64,000 nucleotides of DNA, from positions 186,720 to 250,719 of the forward strand of contig NZ_LMNL01000001.1 of NCBI RefSeq assembly GCF_001422985.1, given 5' to 3'. Position 1 is the first letter of the stretch, and the number at the start of each line of letters is the position of its first letter. A model generated the notes under the pieces. The model was given only the letters and a program-made list of their open reading frames with translations, was not told the DNA's origin and ran no database searches. A program made the position numbers and the translations under genes. Below, piece by piece: positions 7,803 through 17,288 of the stretch. The DNA is from Methylobacterium sp. Leaf117. GTDB taxonomy: Bacteria > Pseudomonadota > Alphaproteobacteria > Rhizobiales > Beijerinckiaceae.

Positions 7803-9383
7803 ATGACCGCTGATGCCGTCCCGGGGCCATCCGCGATGGCCACCGAGCCGCCGCTCGATCGCCGCCGAATGGTGGCATTCGTATGCATGGTGTTCGGGAT
7901 GTTCATGGCGATCCTGGACATTCAGATCGTCTCGGCTTCCCTGGCTGAGATCCAGGCTGGTCTCTCGGCCTCGGGTGATGAAATTCCCTGGGTCCAGACC
8001 AGTTACCTCATCGCCGAGGTGATTTCGATCCCACTCTCCGGCTTCTTGTCGCGGGTGGTGTCCACGCGGTGGATGTTCGTGATCTCGGCCGGTGGCTTCA
8101 CGCTGATGAGCCTGATGTGCGCGACATCGACCTCGATCAACGAGATGATCATTTGGCGCGCCGCTCAAGGCTTCATCGGCGGCGGTATGATTCCGACGGT
8201 CTTCGCGTCGGCCTTCACGATCTTTCCGCCCTCGAAGCGCTCCGTCGTTTCGCCGATGATCGGACTGGTTGCGACGCTTGCTCCCACGATCGGGCCGACA
8301 GTCGGCGGCTACCTCACCGACCTGTTCGACTGGCACTGGCTTTTCCTCGTCAACGTCGTGCCAGGCATCTTCGTGACGGTCTCGACCTATCTACTGGTCG
8401 ATTTCGATGATCCGAACCTTGCCTTGTTTAAGCGCTTCGACTGGTTCGGCCTCGTCCTCATGGCGCTGATGCTCGGCTGCCTCGAATACGTACTGGAAGA
8501 AGGGCCGAACCACGACTGGTTGGCCGACGAGGCAGTGTTCGCGAGCGCCGTGGTCTGTCTCATCGCGGGGCCGGCCTTCTTCTGGCGCGCCTTCACGGCC
8601 GCCGAGCCGATTGTCGATCTGCGCGCTTTCTCCGACCGCAATTTTACCGCCGGCTGCATCTTCAGCTTCGTCCTCGGCATCGGCCTCTACGGTTTGACCT
8701 ACCTCTACCCGGTCTATCTCGGACGAGTGCGCGGCTACTCTGCACTGCAGATCGGCGAGACGATGTTCGTCTCAGGGCTGTGCATGTTTGCGACAGCTCC
8801 CATCGCGGGTCGTTTCTCGGGGAAGGTCGATCCCCGCATCATGATGGGTCTCGGCTTCCTCGGCTTCGCCACCGGGACTTGGATGGTCACCGGCTTGACC
8901 AAGGACTGGGACTTCTGGGAATTGTTGGTGCCACAGGTCCTGCGCGGTTGCTCGCTGATGCTGTGCATGATTCCGATCAACAATATCGCTCTTGGAACGC
9001 TGCCGCCGGCGCGGATGAAGAACGCGTCCGGGCTCTACAATCTTACCCGCAACCTCGGTGGCGCCGTCGGTCTCGCGCTGATCAACACCGTGTTGAACGA
9101 CCGCTGGGACCTCCACCTCGCCCGGCTGCACGAACGCTTCACCTGGACGAACACCGCTGTCCTTGAACGACTTGAGATGACGCGCCGGCAATTCGAGGGG
9201 TTCGGTGGCAGTGCGGACGCGATGGCTCTGAAAGCGATGATGAACACGGTTCGCCTTCAGGGATTGGTGATGGGCTTCACCGACGTGTTCCTGGTGCTGA
9301 CCTTCCTGTTCGTGGCGATGGCTTGTGCCGTACCGTTTATTCGGAGGCCGCGTGCGGCAGCGGGGGCAGGGGGCGGCCATTGA
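7803..9383 (+). CDS. DHA2-family MFS multidrug transporter (EmrB-like)
   Basis: Proton-driven drug exporter of the 14-helix DHA2 family. The 526-residue protein has hydrophobic segments throughout, the family start MFGMFMAILDIQIVSASLAE with the conserved Asp of helix 1, motif A region GFLSRVVSTRWMFV, motif C-like GLVATLAPTIGPTVGGYL in helix 5 and a C-terminal part typical of EmrB (NLTRNLGGAVGLALINTVL). It follows the HlyD adaptor by 8 bp and must work with it. The substrate is not predictable. A 161-bp spacer with nothing recognisable separates it from rseP. Confidence 0.93.
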   Translation: MTADAVPGPSAMATEPPLDRRRMVAFVCMVFGMFMAILDIQIVSASLAEIQAGLSASGDEIPWVQTSYLIAEVISIPLSGFLSRVVSTRWMFVISAGGFTLMSLMCATSTSINEMIIWRAAQGFIGGGMIPTVFASAFTIFPPSKRSVVSPMIGLVATLAPTIGPTVGGYLTDLFDWHWLFLVNVVPGIFVTVSTYLLVDFDDPNLALFKRFDWFGLVLMALMLGCLEYVLEEGPNHDWLADEAVFASAVVCLIAGPAFFWRAFTAAEPIVDLRAFSDRNFTAGCIFSFVLGIGLYGLTYLYPVYLGRVRGYSALQIGETMFVSGLCMFATAPIAGRFSGKVDPRIMMGLGFLGFATGTWMVTGLTKDWDFWELLVPQVLRGCSLMLCMIPINNIALGTLPPARMKNASGLYNLTRNLGGAVGLALINTVLNDRWDLHLARLHERFTWTNTAVLERLEMTRRQFEGFGGSADAMALKAMMNTVRLQGLVMGFTDVFLVLTFLFVAMACAVPFIRRPRAAAGAGGGH

Positions 9384-9544
9384 GGCAGATGCCCTTTACC
9401 AACGGGCTGGGAATGCGGGGATAGACCGACGAAAGGGGTCTGCTGCGACCTCGAATCACGTCCGCCGGGTTTGCGTTCGCGTTCCACGCATCCGATCTGC
9501 TACAGCGGGACGACGGCCCCGCGAGAGGCCGAGAGGATCGACGT

Positions 9545-10705
9545 ATGGATTTCCTGAATGCCATGGGCGGCACGGCGACCGGTTTCTTCGGTGCGGTGAT
9601 TCCCTTCCTGATCGTGCTGAGCATCGTCGTGTTCGTCCACGAGATGGGGCATTTCCTGGTCGGCCGCTGGTGCGGGGTCGGCGTTCACGCGTTCTCCCTC
9701 GGCTTCGGACCGGAACTGTTCGGCTTCAACGATCGCCATGGGACGCGGTGGAAACTCTCTGCCATTCCCCTCGGCGGTTACGTCAAGTTTCACGGTGATG
9801 CCAACGGCGCCAGCGTTCCCGATCCGGAAGCGGTGGCACGCATGACGGCACGGGAGCGTGCCATTAGCTTTCCGACCCAACCGTTGCCGAAGCGGGCCGC
9901 GATCGTAGCGGCAGGGCCCATCGCTAACTTCATCCTCGCCATCGTCCTGTTTTCCGGCGCGATCTATTTCGGTGGCCGTTATGAAACCCCCGCCCGCGTC
10001 GAGGCCGTGATCCCAGACAGTGCCGCGGCCCGCGCCGGATTTGAACCTGGCGACGTGATCCGGGCCATCGGCGGATCAAAGATCGATAGCTTCACCGACA
10101 TGCAGCGCACGGTTTCGGGTGCCGCAGGTTCGAGCCTGACCTTCACGGTCGAACGTGGCAGTGAGACCAGGGAACTGGTCGCCGTGCCGGAGAGCAAGGA
10201 GGACGTGACCCCGTTCGGGCGTCATCGTTTCGGGCGGCTCGGCATCCAGGGGCCGAAGGGGACAGAGGCGAAACTTGTGCACTACGGCCCTCTGCAGTCG
10301 GTGGGCCTGGGCGTCTACGAGACCTATTTCGTCGTTGACCGCACCATAGACTATATCGGCAAGCTCGTGACCGGACGAGAATCCCCCGACCAGCTATCGG
10401 GCCCCATCGGGATCGCGCGGGTCTCGGGCGAAGTCGCAAAGGTCGGTGGTATCGGCGGTCTGATCGGCCTGATCGCGCTGCTCTCCGTCTCGATCGGGCT
10501 GCTGAACCTGTTCCCCGTACCCTTGCTGGATGGGGGGCATCTGCTGTTTTACGCCTTCGAAGCGATTCGCGGCCGGCCCTTGAGCGAGAGGGCACAGGAA
10601 ATCGGTTTCCGGATTGGGCTGGCTCTGGTTTTGTTCCTCATGCTGTTCGCTGCGTGGAACGATATCCTCAACCTCGGTGCATCCTGGGGCGCACGTGGGA
10701 CCTGA
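9545..10705 (+). CDS. rseP: RseP/MmpA site-2 zinc metalloprotease
   Basis: Intramembrane protease that cuts anti-sigma factors and other membrane proteins; in Caulobacter the homologue MmpA cleaves PodJ. The 386-residue protein has an N-terminal helix carrying HEMGH (His32, Glu33, His36), the GFGPELFGF loop, a PDZ domain at about 130-210 (VIPDSAAARAGFEPGDVIRA), the loop-dipping segment, and the C-terminal metal-binding LLDGGHLLFY. A single PDZ-like region is clear; E. coli RseP has two. Starts at ATG 9545. It heads the rseP-bamA-lpxD envelope group, as in most alphaproteobacteria. Confidence 0.95.
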   Translation: MDFLNAMGGTATGFFGAVIPFLIVLSIVVFVHEMGHFLVGRWCGVGVHAFSLGFGPELFGFNDRHGTRWKLSAIPLGGYVKFHGDANGASVPDPEAVARMTARERAISFPTQPLPKRAAIVAAGPIANFILAIVLFSGAIYFGGRYETPARVEAVIPDSAAARAGFEPGDVIRAIGGSKIDSFTDMQRTVSGAAGSSLTFTVERGSETRELVAVPESKEDVTPFGRHRFGRLGIQGPKGTEAKLVHYGPLQSVGLGVYETYFVVDRTIDYIGKLVTGRESPDQLSGPIGIARVSGEVAKVGGIGGLIGLIALLSVSIGLLNLFPVPLLDGGHLLFYAFEAIRGRPLSERAQEIGFRIGLALVLFLMLFAAWNDILNLGASWGARGT

Positions 10706-11047
10706 GCTTGTCCACCTGATCTTGCGCCTGACCTGAGGACTATGACGGCCGTCCCGTTGCGAGACACGCAAACGCCTCGATCTTAACCACAATCCCCATT
10801 GCGCGCGGAACCTTGCGTTTCGCGTGCAACCGTTTGTTGACCCTATTCGACGATCGATCCGGGGCGTTAAGTGACCGGAAGGCCACGTCTCCCCAAAATC
10901 CCCAGAGTGCGGGACCTGCCGGCGTTTCCTTAACGCAGGAATCCCGATAGAAGCTGAGCTTGGGACCAGGTGTCAGGACGTCCGGAAAACGGACGCCTGA
11001 CTGCGGGTGCAAACTCGCGCTGAAGATATAAAGAGACGGGCGATTAC
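10706..11047. other. rseP-bamA spacer, likely bamA promoter region
   Basis: 342 bases with no open frame that looks like protein. It contains a strong bulged hairpin near its end (listed separately) and TTGCG-N5-CGCAA at about 10756-10770. The last 40 bases before bamA are A-rich around a likely ribosome site (AAGAGACGGG). I could not find a convincing -35/-10 pair. Confidence 0.55.
10972..11001 (+). promoter_or_regulatory. Leader hairpin upstream of bamA
   Basis: GTCAGGACGTCCG (10972-10984) pairs with CGGACGCCTGAC (10990-11001) through 12 base pairs with one bulged A and a GAAAA loop. It ends 46 bases before the bamA start and is not followed by a T-run, so a role in the bamA 5' untranslated leader is as likely as termination after rseP. 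Confidence 0.5.
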
Positions 11048-13609
11048 ATGATGTCGATGACGGGGAAGCGCCGGCGTAAGTCGGTGGAACAGACCATCGT
11101 CCTAGTCGCCGCGGCGGCCGCTGGCCTCGTTCTCGGTGGAACCGCCCAGGCGCAGCAGATCGTCGTTCAGGGAAACAAGCGTGTCGATGCCGACACCATC
11201 CGGTCCTATGTGACCGGCACCGCCTCCGGCTCCCCCGAGGAAGCCCGCCGCAACCTGCTGGCGAGCGGCATGTTCTCCGATGTGAAGGTCTCTCGTAGCG
11301 GCGCCAGCACCGTCGTCAGCGTCCGTGAGAACAACCTCATCAATCGGGTTGTGTTTGAGGGTAATAAGAAGATCGAGAAAGCGACCCTTGAGGGCGAGGT
11401 CGAGGCCAAAGCGCGCGGCGCTTTCAGCGAGGCTGTTGTTCAGGCCGATATTCAGCGCATCAAGGAAGTCTATCGTCGCGCCGGTCGCGGTACGGCCAAG
11501 GTGACCTATCGGACCGTCGACCTGCCGAATGGTCGGCTCGACGTGATCTACGTCATCGAGGAAGGTGACAAGACTGGTATCAAGGCGATCAATTTCGTTG
11601 GGAATAGTGCCTACTCGGAATCCAAGCTCCGGGAGCTGATGTCGTCGTCCGAGATGAACTTCCTCAGCTTCATCAAGACATCTGACGTTTACGATCCGGA
11701 CCGTATCACGAACGACCTCGACATCGTCCGGCGCTACTACCTGAAGAATGGCTACGCCGATTTCCGGGTCGTCAACGCCGATGCGCGCTATGTCGAGGGC
11801 GAGGGAGATGCCGGTTGGGTCATCACCGTCACTGTCGACGAAGGCGAACAGTATCGCGTCGGTGCGGTAGCGATCGATTCCCGTCTGCCGGGTCTGGATA
11901 CGCAGACATTGGACGGCGAGATCCGGTCCCAGGTCGGCGACGTCTACAACGCCGAGGACGTGGAGCGGACTCTCAACGGCGTGACCAATCAGGTCGGCCG
12001 CCAGGGCTATCCCTTCGCGCAGGTGCGCCCCACTGGCCAGCGCGACCGTGCAACCCACACCGTGGCTCTTGGCTTCGTGGTGGAGGATGGTCCGCGCGTC
12101 TATGTCGAGCGCATCAACATCCGCGGTAACACTCGGACCCGCGACTACGTCATTCGCCGCGAGCTCGATATCACCGAAGGTGACGCCTATAATCGGGTGC
12201 TCACCGATCGCGCCGAGCGCCGCCTGAACGGTCTGGGCTTCTTCAAGAAGGTTCGCTTCTCGAACGAGCCGGGTTCCTCGGCCGACCGCGTGATCATCAA
12301 CATTGATGTCGAGGACCAGCCGACGGGTTCGTTCTCGGTGGCTGGCGGCTACTCCACCCAGGACGGTATCATCGGCGAGGTCTCGGTCTCCGAATCGAAC
12401 TTCCTGGGTCGTGGTCAGTACGTCCGTGTCGCTGGTACCGGTGGTCAGTACTCGCGCGGTTTCGACTTCTCGTTCACGGAACCGTACTTCCTCGGCTATC
12501 GTCTCGCTGCGGGTTTCGATGCCTTCTACAAGTACAGCGACCAGACCCGTTACTCGCGTTACGAGACCACGGTTTATGGTGGGCAGCTTCGTGTCGGCCT
12601 CCCAATCACCGAAGAGTTCGGGATTACGCTCCGCTACTCGGTTTACAATACCGAACTCAAGGTTCCGAATACCGTCAAGCGGCCGTATAACGACTGCTCG
12701 AACCCGATCCTTGGATACACTGCGATTACAAGAGGTGGACTCGCGACTGGTGCACCAGGCGAGCAAGCTGCCTATCCAGCTTGCGCCCTCGACGGTGAAG
12801 CCTCAATCGCGTTGAAGGGATCGCAGGGCAACACCCTGACCTCCCTTGCAGGACTTACGCTCGCCTACTCGACCCTCGACAACCTCGGTTCGCCGCGGAA
12901 CGGCCTCTACGCCGAACTGAAGCCTGATCTCGCGGGTCTCGGTGGCGACTCGAAGTTCTTCCGCGTGACGGGCGATGCCCGATATTACAAGGAGTTCTAC
13001 GAGGACGTGGTCGGCTTCGTCCGGTTCCAGGGCGGTCACATCTCAGCTCTGAACGACCAGCCGCTGCGGATCACCGACCAGTTCTTCCTTGGACCGTCGC
13101 TCGTCCGCGGCTTCGCGCCGAACGGCATCGGGCCGCGTGACGTCGGCATCAGCGACAGCCGCTCCAACGCGATCGGTGGTTCGACCTACTTCGGCGGAAC
13201 CGTCGAAGTTCAGTTCCCGCTTCCCGGAGTGCCGCGTGATCTCGGCTTGAAGGGCGCGGTCTTTGCTGATGCTGGTACGCTGTTCGGCTATAACGGTCGG
13301 ACGCAGTTCAATGTGAACGGCGACAGCTTCATCAACGGTATCGCTCCGGGTGGTGCCTGTAACTTCAACCAGCTTACCATCGGCGTTGAGCCCGAGTGCG
13401 TAAACGTTCGTGACAAGATGACGATCCGCTCCTCGGTCGGTGCTTCGATTCTGTGGAATTCGCCACTCGGACCGATCCGCTTCGATTATGCTTATGCGCT
13501 CTCGAAGGACGAAGGCGTGAAGGCCTACGATGCGAACGGCAGCTATCTGGGACGGGTCGGAAAAGATCAGCTCCAGGCCTTCCGCTTCTCCGGCGGCTCA
13601 CGCTTCTAA
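11048..13609 (+). CDS. bamA: BamA outer-membrane protein assembly factor
   Basis: Essential Omp85-family insertase of beta-barrel proteins into the outer membrane. The 853-residue product has a basic N-terminus, a signal peptide ending near AQAQQIVV (cleavage around residue 35), five POTRA domains (about 35-440; for example VVQGNKRVDADTIRSYV, VVFEGNKKIEKATLEGE, RINIRGNTRTRDYVIRRELD), then a 16-strand barrel with the conserved loop-6 type segment FLGPSLVRGFAPNGIGPRD. It ends in FSGGSRF, with the terminal Phe expected for a BAM client. ATG at 11048 or 11051 could start it. An insertion around residues 545-585 with two Cys is probably an extracellular loop. Confidence 0.97.
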   Translation: MMSMTGKRRRKSVEQTIVLVAAAAAGLVLGGTAQAQQIVVQGNKRVDADTIRSYVTGTASGSPEEARRNLLASGMFSDVKVSRSGASTVVSVRENNLINRVVFEGNKKIEKATLEGEVEAKARGAFSEAVVQADIQRIKEVYRRAGRGTAKVTYRTVDLPNGRLDVIYVIEEGDKTGIKAINFVGNSAYSESKLRELMSSSEMNFLSFIKTSDVYDPDRITNDLDIVRRYYLKNGYADFRVVNADARYVEGEGDAGWVITVTVDEGEQYRVGAVAIDSRLPGLDTQTLDGEIRSQVGDVYNAEDVERTLNGVTNQVGRQGYPFAQVRPTGQRDRATHTVALGFVVEDGPRVYVERINIRGNTRTRDYVIRRELDITEGDAYNRVLTDRAERRLNGLGFFKKVRFSNEPGSSADRVIINIDVEDQPTGSFSVAGGYSTQDGIIGEVSVSESNFLGRGQYVRVAGTGGQYSRGFDFSFTEPYFLGYRLAAGFDAFYKYSDQTRYSRYETTVYGGQLRVGLPITEEFGITLRYSVYNTELKVPNTVKRPYNDCSNPILGYTAITRGGLATGAPGEQAAYPACALDGEASIALKGSQGNTLTSLAGLTLAYSTLDNLGSPRNGLYAELKPDLAGLGGDSKFFRVTGDARYYKEFYEDVVGFVRFQGGHISALNDQPLRITDQFFLGPSLVRGFAPNGIGPRDVGISDSRSNAIGGSTYFGGTVEVQFPLPGVPRDLGLKGAVFADAGTLFGYNGRTQFNVNGDSFINGIAPGGACNFNQLTIGVEPECVNVRDKMTIRSSVGASILWNSPLGPIRFDYAYALSKDEGVKAYDANGSYLGRVGKDQLQAFRFSGGSRF

Positions 13610-13615
13610 GTCAGA

Positions 13616-13643
13616 GCGCCGTCTCCTTTTCGGGAGGCGGCGC
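13616..13643 (+). terminator. Stem-loop between bamA and lpxD
   Basis: GCGCCGTCTCC (13616-13626) pairs with GGAGGCGGCGC (13633-13643) with one G-U wobble and a six-base T-rich loop. It lies directly after the bamA stop and 11 bases before lpxD. No T-run follows, so partial attenuation or message processing is more likely than full termination. Confidence 0.45.
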
Positions 13644-13654
13644 GTTGTGACCGA

Positions 13655-14713
13655 ATGTCAGATCCGATCTTCTTCTCCGCGACCTCCACCCTCAGCCTCG
13701 GCGCCATCGCCGAGGCTGCTGGCGTTTCATTGCCAGCGACGGCTGACTCCAATGCCCTGATTACCGGCGCCGCACCGCTCGAATCCGCGTCGCCGTCTGA
13801 TGTCGCCTATATGGACAATGCCCGTTACGGCGATGCGCTCGCGAAGACACGTGCAGGGCTCTGCCTCGTTTCCCCACGTTTTGCGCCGCGTGTTCCTTCC
13901 GGCACGATCAGTTTGGTTCTTAAAGATCCCTATCGGGTCTATGCAGGGTTATTGGCGCGGCTCCACCCGGATGCGATGCGTCCCGGCTCACTCTTCGGTG
14001 TTGCCGGTGTCGCCCCCGGCGCTCACATCCACCCCGAGTCACGCCTCGAGCCCGGCGTACAAATCGATCCCGGTGCGGTCATTGGGCCGGGTGCGGAGAT
14101 TGGCTCGGGCACGATCATCGGCGCTAATGCGAGCATCGGACAGTCCGTTCGCATTGGACGGGACTGCGCCATCGGGGCCGGTGCGACGTTGACCCATGCG
14201 CTGATCGGAAATCGGGTGATTATCCATCCCGGCGCACGTTTGGGCCAGGACGGATTTGGATTCGCGATGGGCCCGGGGGGACACCTGAAGGTGCCGCAGA
14301 TCGGCCGGGTCATTGTTCAGGATGATGTCGAAATCGGTGCCAATACGACGATCGACCGGGGGGCCAGCCGGGATACAATCATCGGGGAGGGGACGAAGAT
14401 CGATAACCTCGTCCAGATCGCCCACAACGTCGTCATCGGTCGGCACTGCGTCATCGTCTCAGGCGTGGGGATCTCCGGTTCGACCACCCTTGAGGATTAT
14501 GTTGTCCTCGGCGGACAGGTGGGCGTCGTCGGCCACCTTCGCATCGGAATGGGATCGCAGATCGCCGGTTCGTCCAATGTGAACCGGGACGTTCCTCCTG
14601 GAAGTCGATGGGGGGGTACACCCGCAAAGCCGGTCCGAGCGTGGTTCCGTGAACTCACGACCCTGGCACGCCTCGCCGAGCGTTCGACGCCCGGCGACGA
14701 ACCGAAGAGCTGA
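13655..14713 (+). CDS. lpxD: UDP-3-O-acyl-glucosamine N-acyltransferase
   Basis: Third enzyme of lipid A synthesis; transfers a hydroxyacyl chain from ACP to the 2-amino group of UDP-3-O-acyl-glucosamine. The 352-residue protein has an N-terminal uridine-binding domain (about 1-100), then a left-handed beta-helix of hexapeptide repeats such as [20 protein letters not shown], the catalytic region [18 protein letters not shown] and [18 protein letters not shown]. The C-terminal helix ends the trimer. ATG start at 13655. Part of the rseP-bamA-lpxD group. Confidence 0.96.
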   Translation: MSDPIFFSATSTLSLGAIAEAAGVSLPATADSNALITGAAPLESASPSDVAYMDNARYGDALAKTRAGLCLVSPRFAPRVPSGTISLVLKDPYRVYAGLLARLHPDAMRPGSLFGVAGVAPGAHIHPESRLEPGVQIDPGAVIGPGAEIGSGTIIGANASIGQSVRIGRDCAIGAGATLTHALIGNRVIIHPGARLGQDGFGFAMGPGGHLKVPQIGRVIVQDDVEIGANTTIDRGASRDTIIGEGTKIDNLVQIAHNVVIGRHCVIVSGVGISGSTTLEDYVVLGGQVGVVGHLRIGMGSQIAGSSNVNRDVPPGSRWGGTPAKPVRAWFRELTTLARLAERSTPGDEPKS

Positions 14714-15121
14714 CGGCGTCTGCTCGGCGGGGACACACTGGACCAAGAGCGCGTAGCGAGAGCGGGTTCGAGCGCTCTGGGAGAAGCCCGACGATAGGGC
14801 TCTCCTCCACAGCGTTCGCGCGCCATGCGAGCGGCCTGATCCCAGCCGATTTGCATCGACAAAGCTGAATGATCGCAGCCTGAGCCGGTGCACGAACCTG
14901 TCCAAATCGGGGATCTTTTGATCGGTACGTGCCTGATGGAGGCCGTAGAGGATTACCACCTCGATCCGAAGGCCGGCGATCCTTCCCTGTATCCCATTCG
15001 ATCCGCAGGGGCTTGCATCCCGTCCGCTTCTGCCGAATGAAGGCGCATCCTCCAAGTTGGCGGCTGATAGGAACGAGGCGGGGCGGCGGGGGCGTCGACG
15101 CGCAGTGAGGTAATCGAATCG
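14714..15121. other. 408-bp lpxD-fabZ spacer
   Basis: In most alphaproteobacteria lpxD and fabZ nearly abut, so this gap is unusual. I see no tRNA, insertion sequence or family-like protein. A 50-codon open frame from GTG 14888 to 15040 has no ribosome site and is not called. The fabZ-lpxA-lpxI-lpxB operon promoter may lie here. Confidence 0.55.
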
Positions 15122-15586
15122 ATGAACGACATGCCGCGTGAGCTCGGCTCGGCTGACATCCAGAAGGTCCTGGAACTGCTGCCGCACCGCTATCCCTTCC
15201 TGATGATCGACCGGATCGTGGAGATCGACGGAGACCGCAGCTGCGTCGGCATCAAGAATGTCACGATTAACGAGCCGCAATTCACAGGACACTTCCCCGG
15301 GCTGCCAGTGTTCCCCGGGGTCCTCCTTATCGAAGGTATGGCTCAGACCGCGGGGGCCATCTGCTGCCGCCACATCATGAGCGACGAACTGCGTGCTAAG
15401 CAGGTCTTCTTCATGACCATCGACAAATGCAAGTTTCGCAAACCCGTCGTTCCGGGCGACACCGTTCGCTATCACATGACGAAGATCAATCACCGAAAGA
15501 CCATGTGGTGGTTCCGGGGCGAGGCGCGGGTGGATGGTACCCTGGTGGCCGAGGCCGAGATCGGCGCCATGCTGGTGACCGAGTGA
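15122..15586 (+). CDS. fabZ: 3-hydroxyacyl-ACP dehydratase FabZ
   Basis: Dehydrates 3-hydroxyacyl-ACP in fatty acid elongation, drawing on the same hydroxyacyl-ACP pool as LpxA/LpxD. The 154-residue hot-dog protein contains [14 protein letters not shown], the catalytic [20 protein letters not shown] with His57 and Glu71, and the [14 protein letters not shown] strand. Start ATG 15122 follows AGTGAGGTAATCGAATCG. Its stop overlaps the lpxA start by four bases, so translation is probably coupled. Confidence 0.97.
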   Translation: MNDMPRELGSADIQKVLELLPHRYPFLMIDRIVEIDGDRSCVGIKNVTINEPQFTGHFPGLPVFPGVLLIEGMAQTAGAICCRHIMSDELRAKQVFFMTIDKCKFRKPVVPGDTVRYHMTKINHRKTMWWFRGEARVDGTLVAEAEIGAMLVTE

Positions 15587-16395
15587 GCACTGTCGGCGAG
15601 ATCCATCCGAGCGCTGTGATCGAGGACGGCGCGATCCTCGGGGAAGGCGTCCGGGTCGGGCCGTTCTGCCATGTCGGGCCGTCCGTCGCTCTCGGTGATG
15701 GGTGCGAACTCGTAAGCCACGTCGTGGTGGCCGGCCGGACAACGATCGGCCCACGGACACAGCTCTATCCCTTCGCCTCGATCGGACATCCACCCCAGGA
15801 CCTCAAGTTCAGGGGTGAGGCCTCCGTTCTGACCATCGGCGCCGATTGCGTGATCCGCGAAGGCGTGACCATGAACCCCGGAACCGCCGGGGGGGGGCTG
15901 GAGACGACGGTGGGCGACAAGTGCACGTTTCTCGCCAACTCCCATGTCGGCCATGATTGCCGCGTCGGTGACGGAGTCGTGTTCTCCAACAACGTCATGC
16001 TGGCCGGGCATTGCAGCGTTGGCGATTACGCGATCCTCGGCGGTGGTGCAGCCGTGATCCAATTCGCCCGCGTTGGGGCCCATGCCTTCGTCGGCGGGCT
16101 TTCCGGGTTGGAGAATGACTGCATTCCTTATGGCATGGCGCTCGGGAACCGCGCCTACCTCTCCGGCCTGAACATCATTGGATTGCAGCGGCGCGGTTTC
16201 GCCCGTGAGGATATTCACACGTTGCGGCGAGCCTATCGCCTTCTCTTTGCCAATGAGGGGACGCTGATGGAGCGTCTGGAAGACGTGGCCGCGGAGTTCG
16301 AGAGTCACCGCGCCGTCGCCGAAATCGTTGCTTTCATTCGCGCTGGCGGCAAGCGTTCCCTCTGTACCCCGCGCGAGACGCCGAGCACCTCTTGA
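15583..16395 (+). CDS. lpxA: UDP-N-acetylglucosamine acyltransferase
   Basis: First enzyme of lipid A synthesis; puts the 3-hydroxyacyl chain on UDP-GlcNAc. I place the start at GTG 15583, overlapping the fabZ stop in a GTGA arrangement, which gives 270 residues, the usual length; the frame is open further upstream but only as a shadow of fabZ. Hexapeptide repeats run from [20 protein letters not shown]; the catalytic His lies in [13 protein letters not shown] (His124 by this count), and the C-terminal helical domain carries the [12 protein letters not shown] segment. Confidence 0.95.
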   Translation: MSTVGEIHPSAVIEDGAILGEGVRVGPFCHVGPSVALGDGCELVSHVVVAGRTTIGPRTQLYPFASIGHPPQDLKFRGEASVLTIGADCVIREGVTMNPGTAGGGLETTVGDKCTFLANSHVGHDCRVGDGVVFSNNVMLAGHCSVGDYAILGGGAAVIQFARVGAHAFVGGLSGLENDCIPYGMALGNRAYLSGLNIIGLQRRGFAREDIHTLRRAYRLLFANEGTLMERLEDVAAEFESHRAVAEIVAFIRAGGKRSLCTPRETPSTS

Positions 16396-17288
16396 ACGCG
16401 AACCCAGCGCCCGCTGCGCAGATCACCGGGGCACCGTTATTGGTCCTGGTGGCGGGCGCCGGTCACCTGCCAGAATTGGTGGCGGCCTCGCTCGACCGCG
16501 CCGGGCGCCCATTTCGCGTTCTGGCAATTCGCGGGTTCGCCGAGCGGGCGATGCGAAGACGGGCCGAAGCGACGGTCGATCTCCTCGACATCGCCGGTAT
16601 CCTGTCCGTCCTCGAGGCATGGGGACCCGCTTGTGTCATCCCGGCCGGCGGCGTGTCTCGGCCGAACCCCGCCGCGATTCTGAATGCCGCGGCGGCGTTA
16701 CGGAACCGCGACGCCCTGAGGGCGATCTCTGCCGGCGGCGACGACCGGCTGCTGCGCAGCGCTCTTCTGCTTCTGGAGGAGCACGGCCATGGTGTGATGG
16801 GCGTCCACGAAGTCGCGCCCGATCTTCTCAGCCCCGAAGGAGTACTCGGCCTGCATGCGCCCGACGCTGCTTCACGCGAGTCGATCGAAACCGGCCAGGC
16901 TCTGCTGTCTACGCTTTCTCGATACGATGTCGGGCAGGCAACGGTTGTGGTGGGTCAACGGGCGCTCGCCATCGAGGGACCTGAAGGCACCGACCGAATG
17001 CTGTCCCGCGCCCGGGGACTCGGCCGCCGCCCCTTCGGTTACGGCAACGCGCAGCCCGGCACCGTGCTGGTGAAGTGCGCCAAGATCGGACAGGATCTTC
17101 GCGTCGACCTGCCGGCAATTGGACCCCGTACCGTGGTGAATGCCGCTGCGGCCGGTTGCGCAGGTGTGGCCGTCCAGGCTGGCCACACGCTGATCATCGA
17201 TCGCCAAGCGACGATTGCGGCGGCGGATCGGATAGGCCTCTTCGTCGTCGGATTGAATCTCGATGCCAGAACGGGACCGGACGCATGA
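16392..17288 (+). CDS. lpxI: UDP-2,3-diacylglucosamine pyrophosphatase, LpxI type
   Basis: Cleaves UDP-2,3-diacylglucosamine to lipid X and UMP. LpxI (DUF1009) replaces LpxH in alphaproteobacteria and is unrelated to it in sequence. The 298-residue product begins after a TTG at 16392 that overlaps the lpxA stop; VLVAGAGHLPELVA near the N-terminus and the C-terminal FGYGNAQPGTVLVKCAKIGQ with DLPAIGPRTV are typical. Its place between lpxA and lpxB, with four-base overlaps on both sides, supports the assignment. No calcineurin-like phosphoesterase motif of LpxH is present. Confidence 0.94.
   Translation: MNANPAPAAQITGAPLLVLVAGAGHLPELVAASLDRAGRPFRVLAIRGFAERAMRRRAEATVDLLDIAGILSVLEAWGPACVIPAGGVSRPNPAAILNAAAALRNRDALRAISAGGDDRLLRSALLLLEEHGHGVMGVHEVAPDLLSPEGVLGLHAPDAASRESIETGQALLSTLSRYDVGQATVVVGQRALAIEGPEGTDRMLSRARGLGRRPFGYGNAQPGTVLVKCAKIGQDLRVDLPAIGPRTVVNAAAAGCAGVAVQAGHTLIIDRQATIAAADRIGLFVVGLNLDARTGPDA

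Noticed and set aside
10807-10834. GGAAC ... CGTT resembling an EcfG general-stress promoter upstream of bamA
   Set aside because: The gap between GGAAC and CGTT is 19 bases; the EcfG consensus requires 16-17, so the match is probably chance.
14764-14776. GGTTCGAGC resembling a tRNA T-loop
   Set aside because: No acceptor stem, anticodon arm or D-arm can be folded around it.
14888-15040. 50-codon frame from a GTG in the lpxD-fabZ gap
   Set aside because: No ribosome site and no recognisable family; open frames of this size are expected by chance at this GC content.
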